A stretch of DNA of 64,000 bases from DATGZH01 sp035297265 (GTDB taxonomy: Bacteria; Actinomycetota; Acidimicrobiia; Acidimicrobiales; RAAP-2): the NCBI GenBank assembly GCA_035297265.1, contig DATGZH010000001.1, forward strand, positions 1-64,000. The letters run 5' to 3'. Positions 52,565 to 61,467 of this stretch are shown here, piece by piece. The position numbers and the translations under genes are program-made. Each line of letters opens with the position of its first letter. Positions within the stretch are counted from its first letter, which is position 1. The notes under the pieces were generated by a model. The model was not told the origin of the DNA. It did not search any database and saw only the letters and a list, made by a program, of their open reading frames with translations.

Positions 52565-52651
52565 GGATCGGGCCGCCCCGAAGGCGGCCCGATCCAGCGT
52601 GTACGTGCAGTGGGCCTGGGAAGGGCCCGATGGAGGGGTTATGGCACGTAC
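52565..52651 (-). ncRNA. Structured small RNA candidate, copy B
   Basis: On the minus strand: outer stem GTACGTGC/GCACGTAC (52644-52651 with 52601-52608), loop with CCCCTCC (52632-52638), inner stem GGGCC/GGCCC (52612-52628), then a 13-bp terminal stem GGATCGGGCCGCC/GGCGGCCCGATCC (52565-52595) with a TTCGG loop. Compared with copy A, paired positions in the terminal stem change together (C-G to T-A, A-T to G-C), which supports selection for RNA structure. TGATCGTCGCGTACGTGC upstream resembles the matching part of copy A. Confidence 0.6.
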
Positions 52652-52888
52652 GCGACGATCACTCGTGCCGGTCGTGGCGGCGGGTCCTCGACCCCTGGCC
52701 GGTCCTCCCCTTTCTTACCCGGCGGTCGCTACACGACGCACAGAAAGTTGCTTCTGACACTATGACCGGCAACCTGGGCGGCGTCAACTCATTCCCGGTC
52801 CGTGCCTGAAGGTTGCAGAGAGGTCGCAGGAACTTCTCGGGCGGCCCCGGTGCCGCCCCGCCCGGTGCAACCTGGGGCGACCGGATCC

Positions 52889-53749
52889 TCAGCTGGGTCG
52901 CCGGGCCGCCTCGACGGCCAGGGCCACGACGAGGCGGAGGCCGAGGACCAGGCCGGCGAGGGGCAGGGCCAGGCGGCGCCAGCCCTCGGTGGACCGGCCG
53001 GCGAAGCGCAGCGCCGAGCGGTGGTGGGCGAGCAGCATCTTGTAGGGATGCCGGCGCCGGCTCACACCCTCGAGATGGGTCACGACGGCCGCCGGCTCCA
53101 CCCCCACCCCCCAACCGGCCTGGTGGGCCCGCCAGCAGAGGTCCAGCTCCTCGGCGAACATGAAGTACGCCTCGTCGAAGCCACCGAGCTCCTCCATGGC
53201 CGAGCGTCGCACGAGGAAGCACGCGCCCGAGACCCAGTCGGCCGGACCGCGGCTCGACCCGCCGGCCTCGGGCGGGCGGTAGCGGTTCGAGAACGGGTTG
53301 TCCGGCTGCACGAGGCTAATGAGGGCGTGGCCGGCGGCGTCGACCATCGACGGGAAGCGGCGGACCGACGGGTAGATGTGTCCCGCGGCGTCGAGGAGGC
53401 GCGGTCCGACGACCGCCCAGGAGGGCTCGTCGTCGAGCGCGCCGACGAGGGCGTTAACCGCCCCCCGGTGGACCTGCAGGTCGGCGTTGGCCAGCAGGAC
53501 GAACTCGCCGCTCGTGGCGGCCACGCCCCGGTTGGCGCCGGCGCCGTAGCCGAGGTTCGCCCCCGTCGAGAGCACCGGGACGGCCAGGCCGTGACCGGCG
53601 AGCAGGCGCCGGGCGTCCTCAGCCGAGCCGTTCTCGACCACGAGGACGTCGCATCCCTCGGCGAGCAGCGACTCGACGCAGAGGGCGAGGACCGGACCGG
53701 CGTCGTAGTCCACCACGACCGCACTCACCCGTTGCCGCGTGCCCACCAC
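52889..53749 (-). CDS. WbbL-like GT2 rhamnosyltransferase
   Basis: 286 residues. GT-A motifs: VSAVVVDYDAGP at the start, VLVVENGS, GANLGYGAGANRGV, LLANADLQV (metal-binding Asp) and FMFAEELDLCWRAHQAGWGV. These match mycobacterial WbbL, which adds rhamnose to GlcNAc-PP-decaprenyl to begin the galactan linker of the cell wall. The rml genes upstream in the same operon supply dTDP-rhamnose, which supports this. A C-terminal amphipathic/hydrophobic stretch may bind the membrane. Start uncertain by one or two codons (GTG GTG). It is the last gene of the operon, one base after the preceding stop. Confidence 0.8.
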   Translation of the reverse strand: MVGTRQRVSAVVVDYDAGPVLALCVESLLAEGCDVLVVENGSAEDARRLLAGHGLAVPVLSTGANLGYGAGANRGVAATSGEFVLLANADLQVHRGAVNALVGALDDEPSWAVVGPRLLDAAGHIYPSVRRFPSMVDAAGHALISLVQPDNPFSNRYRPPEAGGSSRGPADWVSGACFLVRRSAMEELGGFDEAYFMFAEELDLCWRAHQAGWGVGVEPAAVVTHLEGVSRRRHPYKMLLAHHRSALRFAGRSTEGWRRLALPLAGLVLGLRLVVALAVEAARRPS

Positions 53750-53750
53750 G

Positions 53751-54485
53751 TCAGTACTTTGAGGAGAACCGGTACTTCACGAGCGCCCGCAGGGCGCTGA
53801 AGCCGTCCCGCCACGTGATCTTCTTGCCTTCGCTGAGCTCGCGCCCCGCATAGGAGATCGGGACCTCGTAGATGCGGTAGCCGCGCCGGAGGACCTTGGC
53901 CGTGATCTCGGGCTCGAAGTCGAAGCGCTTCGACTCGATCGTGATGCCGTCGAGCACCTGGCGGTCGAAGAGCTTGTAGCAGGTCTCCATGTCCGAGAGG
54001 GTCGAGGAGTACAAGAGGTTCGTGACGAGCGAGAGGAAGCGGTTGCCTATCCAGTGGAGCGGCAGCATGTTCTTCCTCGGCCCGGTGAAACGGCTGCCGT
54101 AGACCACCCGGGCCTTGCCCTTCAACATCGGGGCCAGGAGCTCGGGCCAGTCGTCGGGGTCGTACTCGAGGTCGGCGTCCTGTATGAGGACGAGGTCGCC
54201 ACGGGCGTGCTCGAGGCCGGTGCGGACCGCCGCACCCTTCCCGAGGTTGCGCTCGTGGGTGACGACGCGCACGGTCGAGTCCTCGATGGCCCGCATCACC
54301 TTGTCGGAGCCGTCGGTCGAACCGTCGTCCACGAGGACCACGTCGACGACCACCGGGACCTTGGCGGCCCGCACCCGACGCACGATCTCGGCCACCGTGG
54401 ACCGCTCGTTGTACACGGGGACGATCACCGTCATCGACCGGTAGGCCCGCCCGTCTTCCCGGGCCTCCTCCGTCCCGTCGCTCAC
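53751..54485 (-). CDS. GT2 glycosyltransferase, dolichol-phosphate-mannose-synthase-like
   Basis: 244 residues from GTG 54485 (GTGA overlap with the upstream gene). TVIVPVYNERSTVAEIVRRV, VVLVDDGSTDGSDKVM, HERNLGKGAAVRTGLEHARGDLVLIQDADLEYDPDDWP and FDFEPEITAKVLRRGYRIYEVPI are typical of DPM1-like GT2 enzymes, which charge polyprenyl phosphate with a sugar. No membrane segments, so it is a soluble or peripheral enzyme. The sugar donor is not evident; UDP-xylose or UDP-glucuronate made next door are possibilities. Confidence 0.85.
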   Translation of the reverse strand: MSDGTEEAREDGRAYRSMTVIVPVYNERSTVAEIVRRVRAAKVPVVVDVVLVDDGSTDGSDKVMRAIEDSTVRVVTHERNLGKGAAVRTGLEHARGDLVLIQDADLEYDPDDWPELLAPMLKGKARVVYGSRFTGPRKNMLPLHWIGNRFLSLVTNLLYSSTLSDMETCYKLFDRQVLDGITIESKRFDFEPEITAKVLRRGYRIYEVPISYAGRELSEGKKITWRDGFSALRALVKYRFSSKY

Positions 54486-55435
54486 GTCGCGCCCCCGACG
54501 CTCGTGGCGTCCGCCGCGAAGTACTCGACCGTCTTCTCGAGACCCTCGATCAGGGTGACGACCGGCTCCCACCCGAGGAGCTCCCGGGCGAGCGAGATGT
54601 CCGGACAGCGTCGGGTGGGGTCGTCGGGGGCCGCCGGGCCGTGCTCGACCGCCGAGGCCGAGCCGGTCAGCTCGAGGACGAGATGGGCCAGCTCGAGCAC
54701 GGTGCGCTCGTCGGGGTTGCCCACGTTGACCGGACCGGTCACCGGGGCGTCCAGCAGGGCGACGAGCCCGCGCACCTCGTCGTCGACGTAGCAGAGGCTC
54801 CTCGTCTGGGAACCGTCCCCGTAGACGGTGAGCGGCTCGCCCCGGAGGGCCTGGGTGACGAAGTTCGAGACCACCCTCCCGTCGCCGGGCGAGAGGCGGG
54901 GCCCGTAGGTGTTGAAGATGCGGACGATGCCGACGTCGGTCCCCCGGGACCGGTGGGCCGCCATCGTGAGGGCCTCGGCGTAGCGCTTGGCCTCGTCGTA
55001 AACGCTCCTCGGCCCGACGGGGTCGACGTTGCCCCGGTAGCTCTCGGGTTGGGGGTGCACCAGCGGGTCACCGTAGACCTCGCTCGTCGAGGCGAGGAGG
55101 AACCGGGCCCCGTAGCGGTCGGCCACGTCGAGGAGCCGTCGGGTGCCCTCGCTGCCCACGGCCAGCGTCTCCATCGGTCGGGCGAGATAGGCCGGGGGCG
55201 AGGCCGGGCTGGCGAGGTGGCACACCGCGTCGAACGGCCCCTCCACGGCCACGTCGGCGACCACGTCGGCCACGACGAGGGCGAACCGGGGCTCGTCGGC
55301 GAGATGGGCCACGTTGTCCTGCCGCCCGGTCGACAGGTCGTCGACGCAGACCACCTCGTCCCCCCGGGCGACGAGGGCGTCGCAGAGATGGGAGCCGAGG
55401 AAGCCGGCGCCCCCGGCCACGAGCACCCGCCTCAC
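54482..55435 (-). CDS. UDP-glucuronate decarboxylase (UDP-xylose synthase)-like epimerase
   Basis: 317 residues from GTG 55435, overlapping the ugd stop by GTGA. NAD loop GGAGFLGSHLCDAL; CHLASPASPPAYLARPMET, STSEVYGDPLVHPQPESYRGNV and YDEAKRYAEAL give the extended-SDR YxxxK site in the form typical of UDP-xylose synthases. It would decarboxylate UDP-glucuronate made by the adjacent UDP-glucose dehydrogenase, so the pair forms UDP-xylose. dTDP-sugar dehydratase activity is less likely by motif. Confidence 0.85.
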   Translation of the reverse strand: MRRVLVAGGAGFLGSHLCDALVARGDEVVCVDDLSTGRQDNVAHLADEPRFALVVADVVADVAVEGPFDAVCHLASPASPPAYLARPMETLAVGSEGTRRLLDVADRYGARFLLASTSEVYGDPLVHPQPESYRGNVDPVGPRSVYDEAKRYAEALTMAAHRSRGTDVGIVRIFNTYGPRLSPGDGRVVSNFVTQALRGEPLTVYGDGSQTRSLCYVDDEVRGLVALLDAPVTGPVNVGNPDERTVLELAHLVLELTGSASAVEHGPAAPDDPTRRCPDISLARELLGWEPVVTLIEGLEKTVEYFAADATSVGGAT

Positions 55436-56805
55436 CGGCGCCCGACCCCCCGGTAGGTGAAGCCCGCACGGCGCATCGCCGCGGGGTCGAAGAGGTTGCG
55501 GGCGTCGATCACGATCGGCTGGGCCATGAGGTCGCGGGCCTTGTCGAAGTCGACCCAGCGGAACTCGTCCCACTCCGTGAGGACCACGAGCGCGGCCGCC
55601 CCCCGACAGGCCTCGTAGGCGTCAGCGCAGAGGGTGAGGCCGACGAGGTCGGCCGGGGTCCCCTCGGCCGCCGCCGGCTGGTAGGCGAGGGCCGAGCCGC
55701 GCACGGCCGACGGGGCCACCGTCGGGTCGTAGGCCTGGACGACCGACCCGAGCCCGGCCAGCCGCTGGGCCACGTCGACCGCCGGCGAGCTGCGCCGGTC
55801 GTCGGTGTTGGCCTTGAACGTGAGCCCCCACACGCCGATCGTCCGCCCGTCGGCCGAGCCGCCGACCAGGCCGACCACCTTATCCACCACCGAGTCGACC
55901 TGCTCGTCGTTGCCGTTGATCACACCCCTGAGGAGCTGGAAGTCGTAGCCCGCCGACTCGGCGATGTGAAGGAGCGCCGCGGTGTCCTTCGGGAGGCACG
56001 AGCCCCCCCACCCCGGACCGGGCCGGAGGTAGTCGAAACCGATCCGTCGGTCGTAGCCGAGGCCGAGGAGGAGGTCCCGCACGTCGGCGCCGAGCGCCTC
56101 GCAGAGGCGGGCGATCGCGTTCACGAAGCTGAGCTTCGTGGCCAAGAAGGCGTTCGAGGCGTACTTGATGGTCTCGGCGGTGGTGGCGTCGGTGACGATG
56201 AGGGGCGCGCCGGTGCCGCCGAACAGCTCGCCCACCTCCGCCGCGGCGTCGGCGTCGTCGGCCCCCACGACGAGGCGGTCGGGGTGGAGGCTGTCCTGGA
56301 CGGCGGTGCCCTCCCGGAGGAACTCGGGGTTCGACACGACGGTGACGTCACTCCGGCCGAGGACCCGCTCGACCACGGTGGTCGACCCGACCGGGACCGT
56401 GGACTTGTTGACCACGATCACCCCGGGGGCGAGATGGGGGCTGATCTCCTCGGCCACCGCCTCGACGTAGGAGAGGTCGGCCGAGCCGTCGGCCCGCTCG
56501 GGCGTGGGCACGCACAAGAACACGAACTCGGCCGAGCGGGCGGCGGTGGCCGCCCCCACGACGAAGTTGAGCCGCCCCGACTGCAGGCCGTCCTGCACGA
56601 GCTCCTCGAGGCCGGCCTCGAGGATCGGCACCTCGCCGCGCTGGAGCCCGGCGATCCGCTCCGCGTCGCGGTCCCCGCAGACCACCGTGTGGCCCAGCCG
56701 GGCCAGGGTGGCCGCGGTCGGCAGGCCGACGTAGCCCACCCCGACGACCGCCACCCGGCGGCCCCGGCGGGGGACGGCCCCCCCGGACGTCCGGGCCGTG
56801 GTCAC
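55432..56805 (-). CDS. ugd: UDP-glucose 6-dehydrogenase
   Basis: 457 residues from GTG 56805. VAVVGVGYVGLPTAATLA is the NAD-binding loop, FLCVPTP and VNKSTVPVGS follow, and the catalytic Cys is in GWGGSCLPKDTAAL. GVWGLTFKANTDDRRSSPA is the C-terminal UDP-binding signature. It oxidises UDP-glucose to UDP-glucuronate. Start and stop both overlap neighbours by four bases. Confidence 0.94.
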   Translation of the reverse strand: MTTARTSGGAVPRRGRRVAVVGVGYVGLPTAATLARLGHTVVCGDRDAERIAGLQRGEVPILEAGLEELVQDGLQSGRLNFVVGAATAARSAEFVFLCVPTPERADGSADLSYVEAVAEEISPHLAPGVIVVNKSTVPVGSTTVVERVLGRSDVTVVSNPEFLREGTAVQDSLHPDRLVVGADDADAAAEVGELFGGTGAPLIVTDATTAETIKYASNAFLATKLSFVNAIARLCEALGADVRDLLLGLGYDRRIGFDYLRPGPGWGGSCLPKDTAALLHIAESAGYDFQLLRGVINGNDEQVDSVVDKVVGLVGGSADGRTIGVWGLTFKANTDDRRSSPAVDVAQRLAGLGSVVQAYDPTVAPSAVRGSALAYQPAAAEGTPADLVGLTLCADAYEACRGAAALVVLTEWDEFRWVDFDKARDLMAQPIVIDARNLFDPAAMRRAGFTYRGVGRR

Positions 56806-57710
56806 GCGGCACTCCTGACCGGGCCCAGCGCGTCGACGAGCCGGTGCAGCCCCTCCGGCCACTCCGGCAGGAGGGGCAGGCCCGCCTCCCGCAGCGCCGC
56901 GTTGTCGAGGACCGAGTTGGCCGGCCGGGGGGCGGGCCGAGGCGGATCGAGGTCGGCGGTGGCGATCGGCTCCACCCGCCCGGGATCCTGGCCGGCGGCG
57001 GCCAGCACCTCGCGCACGAAGCCGTACCAGCTGGTCGAGCCCTGGTTCGTCACGTGGAAGGTCCCCGGCCGCCGGTCGAGAGCCAAGGTGACGAGGGCCG
57101 CGGCCAGGTCGGCGGTGAAGGTCGGCGAACCCCGCTGGTCGTCGACGAAGCGGAGCGGGCCGTCGCCCTCGGCGAGTCGCAACGCCGTCTTCACCATGTT
57201 GGCGCCGTGCACCCCGCAGACCCAGGAGGTGCGCACGACGGTGTCGCCCGGGTCACACTCTCGCTCACCGGCCAGCTTCGTCCGCCCGTAGACCGAGAGC
57301 GGATTGGGCTCGTCCGCCTCCACGTAGGGCCGTCGGGCGTGCCCGTCGAACACATAGTCGGTCGAGACGTAGACGAGGTGGGCGCCGATCCGCCGGGCGG
57401 CCTCGGCTACGTGACGGGTGCCGAGGGCGTTCACCCGGTACGCCCGCCCGGGGTCGGTCTCGCAGGCGTCGACCGCGGTGGCCGCCGCGGCGTGGACGAC
57501 GACGTCGGGCCGGAGGCCGAAGGCCGCCGTCAGCACCTGCTCACGTTGGTCGACGGGCAGCTCGGCGTGGGTCGTCCCGACCACCTCCACCCGCGCCGCC
57601 GCCGGACCGAAGAGCGACCGGCGCCACCCCGCGGTCGGCAGCTCGCCGCCGAGGGCCACGACGAGGTCCCGGCCGAGCTGGCCGCCCGCTCCGGTGACGA
57701 GAACGCGCAC
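56802..57710 (-). CDS. rmlD: dTDP-4-dehydrorhamnose reductase
   Basis: 302 residues from GTG 57710. VLVTGAGGQLGRDL, VVHAAAATAVDACE, HLVYVSTDYVFDG, NPLSVYGRTKLAGE and VRTSWVCG are the RmlD series, with YxxxK as catalytic site. It reduces dTDP-4-keto-rhamnose to dTDP-L-rhamnose. It follows rmlB by 20 bases; the ugd start overlaps its stop. No RmlC epimerase gene is in the window. Confidence 0.92.
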   Translation of the reverse strand: MRVLVTGAGGQLGRDLVVALGGELPTAGWRRSLFGPAAARVEVVGTTHAELPVDQREQVLTAAFGLRPDVVVHAAAATAVDACETDPGRAYRVNALGTRHVAEAARRIGAHLVYVSTDYVFDGHARRPYVEADEPNPLSVYGRTKLAGERECDPGDTVVRTSWVCGVHGANMVKTALRLAEGDGPLRFVDDQRGSPTFTADLAAALVTLALDRRPGTFHVTNQGSTSWYGFVREVLAAAGQDPGRVEPIATADLDPPRPAPRPANSVLDNAALREAGLPLLPEWPEGLHRLVDALGPVRSAA

Positions 57711-57730
57711 GGGTCGGGACGAGCCGCTCG

Positions 57731-58738
57731 TCAGCGGGGCGCGTCCCAACCGGTCTCGTCGAGGGGAGCCCGATCCCGCAGGGGCTCCCACCACGGCCGG
57801 TTGTCGGCGTACCAGCGGACGGTCTCGGTCAGCCCCTCGGTGAAGGGGATCTCGGCCCGCCAGCCGAGCTGTCGCTCGATCTTCGTGGAGTCGAGCAAGT
57901 AGCGGCGGTCGTGACCGGGACGGTCCGGCACGATCTCCTTCAGCGAGGCCGGCTTGCCGAGCACGCCCAGGATGATGTCGGCGAGCTCTTCGATGCTGGC
58001 CTCGACCCCGCCCCCGACGAGGTAGGTCTCGCCCGGCTGGCCGCGCTGGAGCACCGCGTCGACCGCCCGGCAGTGGTCCTCCACGTGGAGCCACTCCCGC
58101 CGGTTCTGCGTCGACGAATAGAGGGGCAGCGCCTTGTCGTCGAGGGCCCTCGTCGTGAACAGGGGGATGACCTTCTCGGGGAACTGGAGCGGCCCGTAGT
58201 TGTTGCAACAGTTCGTGATGGTGACGGGCAGCCCGAAGGTCTCGCCGTAGGCCCGCACGGCGTGGTCGGCGCCGGCCTTCGACGCGTTGTACGGGGTGCG
58301 CGGACGGTAGGGGCTCTCCTCGGTGAAGCGCTCGTCGGAGTCGAGCGCGAGGTCGCCGTAGACCTCGCAGGTCGAGATGTGGTGGAAGCGTCGGACCCCG
58401 TGGTGTCGGGCCGCCTCGAGCAGGTTCTGGGTCCCGATCACGTTGGTCACGAAGAAGCGCCCCGGGTCCTTCACGGCCAGGCTGTTGTGGGACTCCGCGG
58501 CGAAGTTGACGATGGTGTCGATCTCCCCCTCGCCGAGGGTGCGCTCCACGGTGACCGGGTCGCCGATGTCGCCCTGCACGAAGCGGATGCGGTCCTCGAC
58601 CGGGGCCAGGTTGGGCCGGTTCCCGGCGTAGGTGAGGGCGTCGTAGGCCACGACGGCGTCCTCGGGGTGCTCGTTCACCCAGTAGCGGACGAAGTTGGCC
58701 CCGATGAACCCCGCGGCACCCGTCACCAGCAGTCGCAT
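57731..58738 (-). CDS. rmlB: dTDP-glucose 4,6-dehydratase
   Basis: 335 residues. LLVTGAAGFIGANFVRYW, FAAESHNSLAV, STCEVYGDL, YNASKAGADH (catalytic Tyr/Lys) and NCCNNYGPLQFPEKVIPLF match RmlB. First gene of the surface-sugar operon. TAGGCT lies nine bases before its ATG, with no ribosome site. Confidence 0.94.
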   Translation of the reverse strand: MRLLVTGAAGFIGANFVRYWVNEHPEDAVVAYDALTYAGNRPNLAPVEDRIRFVQGDIGDPVTVERTLGEGEIDTIVNFAAESHNSLAVKDPGRFFVTNVIGTQNLLEAARHHGVRRFHHISTCEVYGDLALDSDERFTEESPYRPRTPYNASKAGADHAVRAYGETFGLPVTITNCCNNYGPLQFPEKVIPLFTTRALDDKALPLYSSTQNRREWLHVEDHCRAVDAVLQRGQPGETYLVGGGVEASIEELADIILGVLGKPASLKEIVPDRPGHDRRYLLDSTKIERQLGWRAEIPFTEGLTETVRWYADNRPWWEPLRDRAPLDETGWDAPR

Positions 58739-58747
58739 CGGCCGGTC

Positions 58748-58753
58748 AGCCTA
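58748..58753 (-). promoter_or_regulatory. -10 box (TAGGCT) of the rmlB operon
   Basis: Same TAGGCT hexamer as before the nucleotidyltransferase gene at 39.8 kb, nine bases from the start codon. Confidence 0.4.
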
Positions 58754-58795
58754 CCGGCCCGGTTGCCGGATCCGGCGTAGGCCCTGGTGGGGGGC

Positions 58796-59572
58796 TCAGC
58801 CCGCGGCGGCGGGCCGGAGGTGGACGACGTCGCCGGCGGCGATCCCGTGGCGCCGGCCGTCGTCGCCGTCGACGAGGAGCCGCCCGCACGCGTCGAGCCC
58901 GACCGCCTGCCCGACGAGCGGTCCAGCCGAAAGCTCCACCCGGACCCGCCGACCGACGGTGCTGCAGCGGACCTGCAGCTCAGCGGCGAGGGCCGCCCGC
59001 CCCACTTCGTCGCCGAGCGAGCCGTAACGGGTGGCCACCCGTTCGAGGAGGACGGTGAGGAGGTCGTCGCGCCGGGGCGGGTCGGCCACCTCGGCGAGGG
59101 ACACGCCGCCGGCGCCCTCGGGACCGGGCCAGTCGAGGTTGATGCCGATGCCGACCACGACGGCCACGCTCGAGGGGGTGCCGCCGGGTGCCCCCGGGTC
59201 CCACTCGGCCAGGACCCCGCCGAGTTTGCGGTCCCCGACGAGCAGGTCGTTCGGCCACTTGAGCTCGGGGGCCACCCCCGCCGTCTCGACGCAGGCGTCG
59301 GCGCCGGCGAGGGCGACGAGGGCGGTGCAGAGATACAGGTCGTCGGGCGCCAGCTCCGGCCGGAGCAGCACCGAGGCGAGCAGGGCCGATCCCGGCGGGG
59401 CCTCCCAGCGCCGCCCGAGGCGGCCGCGGCCGGCGCTCTGATGGTCGGCCACGGCCACGAGGCCGGCGGCGGCCCCCCGCCTGGCCTCGTCCATGAGGTA
59501 GCGGTTCGTCGAGTCGATGGTCTCGAAGCGCCGGACGTCGCTGAAGGCCGGCCCGGACATGGCAGGAACCAT
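58796..59572 (-). CDS. birA: Biotin-[acetyl-CoA-carboxylase] ligase
   Basis: 258 residues. STNRYLMDEAR, the biotin/AMP loop SAGRGRLGRRWEAPPGSAL, KWPNDLLVGDRKLGGVL and VGIGINLDW are BirA motifs. A C-terminal SH3-like domain is present but no N-terminal DNA-binding helix, so it is an enzyme only. It diverges from the biotin carboxylase gene, its likely substrate. Confidence 0.93.
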   Translation of the reverse strand: MVPAMSGPAFSDVRRFETIDSTNRYLMDEARRGAAAGLVAVADHQSAGRGRLGRRWEAPPGSALLASVLLRPELAPDDLYLCTALVALAGADACVETAGVAPELKWPNDLLVGDRKLGGVLAEWDPGAPGGTPSSVAVVVGIGINLDWPGPEGAGGVSLAEVADPPRRDDLLTVLLERVATRYGSLGDEVGRAALAAELQVRCSTVGRRVRVELSAGPLVGQAVGLDACGRLLVDGDDGRRHGIAAGDVVHLRPAAAG

Positions 59573-59697
59573 ACGGGCCGTGCCAGTGTTATTGACCGCC
59601 GCGGCCGGGGTGCCGGCGCGTGGGCAGCCGACGACACCGCTGCGTCGTGCCCGCTCGGGCCCCGACAGCGGTGCCGCGTCGAGGGGAGAACCAGAGC

Positions 59698-61458
59698 GTG
59701 CTCGAGAAGGTCCTGATCGCCAACCGGGGCGAGATCGCCGTGCGGGTCATGCGGACCTGCCGGGAGCTCGGCGTGGGCACGGTGGCCGTCTACTCCGAGC
59801 TCGACCGGGACGCCCTCCACGTGCGCACCGCCGACGAGGCCTTCGCCCTCGGCGGCGAGACGGCCGCCGAGAGCTACCTCAACACCGAGGCCATCCTCGC
59901 CGCCATCGAGGCGAGCGGGGCTGACGCCGTGCACCCGGGCTACGGCTTCTTCTCCGAGAACGCCGACTTCGCCCGGGCCATCACCGAGGGTGGTGTCGTG
60001 TTCATCGGGCCGCCGCCCGAGGCGATGGAGGTGATGGGCGACAAGATCAGCTCACGCCTCGCGGCCGAGGCGGCCGGGGTCTCGGGCGTGCCCGGGCGCT
60101 CCGAGCCGCTCACCTCCCCCGAGGAGGTGGTGGCCTTCGGCGAGGAGCACGGCTGGCCGGTCGCCATCAAGGCGGCCTACGGCGGCGGGGGCCGCGGCAT
60201 GAAGGTGGTGAGCTCGCCGGACGAGGCGGCCGAGGCGATGGAATCGGCCGAGCGCGAGGCCCGGGCCTACTTCGGCCGGCCCGAGATCTACCTGGAGCGC
60301 TACCTCAGCTGGCCCCGCCACATCGAGATGCAAGTGCTGGCGGACACGCACGGCACGACCCTGTGGCTCGGCGAGCGGGACTGCTCCTGCCAGCGGCGTC
60401 ACCAGAAGCTCATCGAGGAGAGTCCGGCCCCGGCGTTCGACGACGCCGTGCGCCAGGCGATGGGCGAGGCGGCCGTGCGCGTCGCCCGGGCCTGCGGCTA
60501 CGTCAACGCCGGCACGGTCGAGTTCCTCTACCAGGACGGCGACTTCTACTTCCTCGAGATGAACACCCGGCTCCAGGTCGAGCACCCCGTGACCGAGTGG
60601 GTGACGGGCCTCGACCTCGTCGCCTGGCAGCTCCGGGTGGCCGCCGGCGAGGCCCTCCCCTTCGGGCAGGACGACGTCGAGCGACGGGGCCACGCCATCG
60701 AGATCCGCCTCAACGCCGAGGACCCGAGCGGCGGCCGCTTCACCCCCTCACCCGGCCACCTCACCGCCTTCCGGCCGCCGGGGGGTCCCGGGGTGCGCCT
60801 CGACGCGGGGTACGAGGCCGGCGACACCGTGAGCCAGTACTACGACAACCTCCTCGGGAAGCTGGTCGTGTGGGCCGACGACCGCGAGTCGGCCCGGCGG
60901 CGGGCCCTGCGGGCGCTCGAGGAGACCCGGATCGAGGGCGTGGCCACGACGATCCCCGCCGACGTGGTCATCCTGTCCCACCCCGACTTCGTCGAGGTCC
61001 GGCACTCGACGAACTGGGTCGAGAGCACGCTCGACCTCTCGACCCTCACGGTGCCGCCGACCGCCCCGGCCGGGGTGGAGGAGGACGGGAAGGTGCTCCG
61101 CGAGGTGACGGCCGAGGTGGAGGGCCGCCGCTACCAGGTGAAGCTGTGGGTGCCCGACGTGGGGCGCATGGCGCCGGCCGCGGTCGGCGGGCCGACCCCG
61201 GTGCCCAAGCGGCGGAGCGGCCACACGGTGGCCTCGGTCGCCGGCTCGGGCTCGGTCACCGTGCCCATGCAGGGCACGATCGTGAAGGTGCTCGTGGCCG
61301 TGGGCGACCAGGTCGAGGTGGGCCAGACCATCTGCGTGCTCGAGGCCATGAAGATGGAGAACGCGGTCAACGCCGAGAAGGCCGGCGTCGTGACGGAGAT
61401 CAAGGTGGCCGCGGGCGACTCGGTGGGCGGTGGCGACGTCGTCGCGGTGATCGAGTAG
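59698..61458 (+). CDS. Acyl-CoA carboxylase alpha subunit (biotin carboxylase + BCCP)
   Basis: 586 residues from GTG 59698 (GGAG nine bases upstream). Biotin carboxylase: VLIANRGEIAVRVMRTCRELG, the ATP-grasp glycine loop YGGGGRGMKVV, FLEMNTRLQVEHPVTE. After a linker, the C-terminal carrier domain holds the biotinylation site EAMKMEN (Lys near 552). This AccA3-type fusion pairs with a separate beta subunit in actinobacteria, possibly the one at 22555. It carboxylates biotin for acetyl- or propionyl-CoA carboxylation. Confidence 0.95.
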   Translation: MLEKVLIANRGEIAVRVMRTCRELGVGTVAVYSELDRDALHVRTADEAFALGGETAAESYLNTEAILAAIEASGADAVHPGYGFFSENADFARAITEGGVVFIGPPPEAMEVMGDKISSRLAAEAAGVSGVPGRSEPLTSPEEVVAFGEEHGWPVAIKAAYGGGGRGMKVVSSPDEAAEAMESAEREARAYFGRPEIYLERYLSWPRHIEMQVLADTHGTTLWLGERDCSCQRRHQKLIEESPAPAFDDAVRQAMGEAAVRVARACGYVNAGTVEFLYQDGDFYFLEMNTRLQVEHPVTEWVTGLDLVAWQLRVAAGEALPFGQDDVERRGHAIEIRLNAEDPSGGRFTPSPGHLTAFRPPGGPGVRLDAGYEAGDTVSQYYDNLLGKLVVWADDRESARRRALRALEETRIEGVATTIPADVVILSHPDFVEVRHSTNWVESTLDLSTLTVPPTAPAGVEEDGKVLREVTAEVEGRRYQVKLWVPDVGRMAPAAVGGPTPVPKRRSGHTVASVAGSGSVTVPMQGTIVKVLVAVGDQVEVGQTICVLEAMKMENAVNAEKAGVVTEIKVAAGDSVGGGDVVAVIE

Positions 61459-61467
61459 ACCGGACAG

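Larger units (their letters stand above)
51662..52888. other. 1.2-kb gene-free region with an array of RNA hairpins
   Basis: No protein gene is supported: frames here are short, Arg/Pro-rich and lack starts. It contains a secA promoter candidate, a perfect palindrome, a 6-bp hairpin (51922-51938) and three strong structured elements listed separately. A minus-strand TAACAT (52204-52209) is a promoter candidate for the RNA nearest secA, and TAGTGT (52757-52762) for the most distal one. Such a long untranslated gap is exceptional in this dense window. Confidence 0.6.

Noticed and set aside
51662..52888. tRNA or CRISPR in the large gap
   Set aside because: No cloverleaf with a TTCGA arm and no regularly spaced direct repeats were found; hairpin units are only three and not equally spaced.
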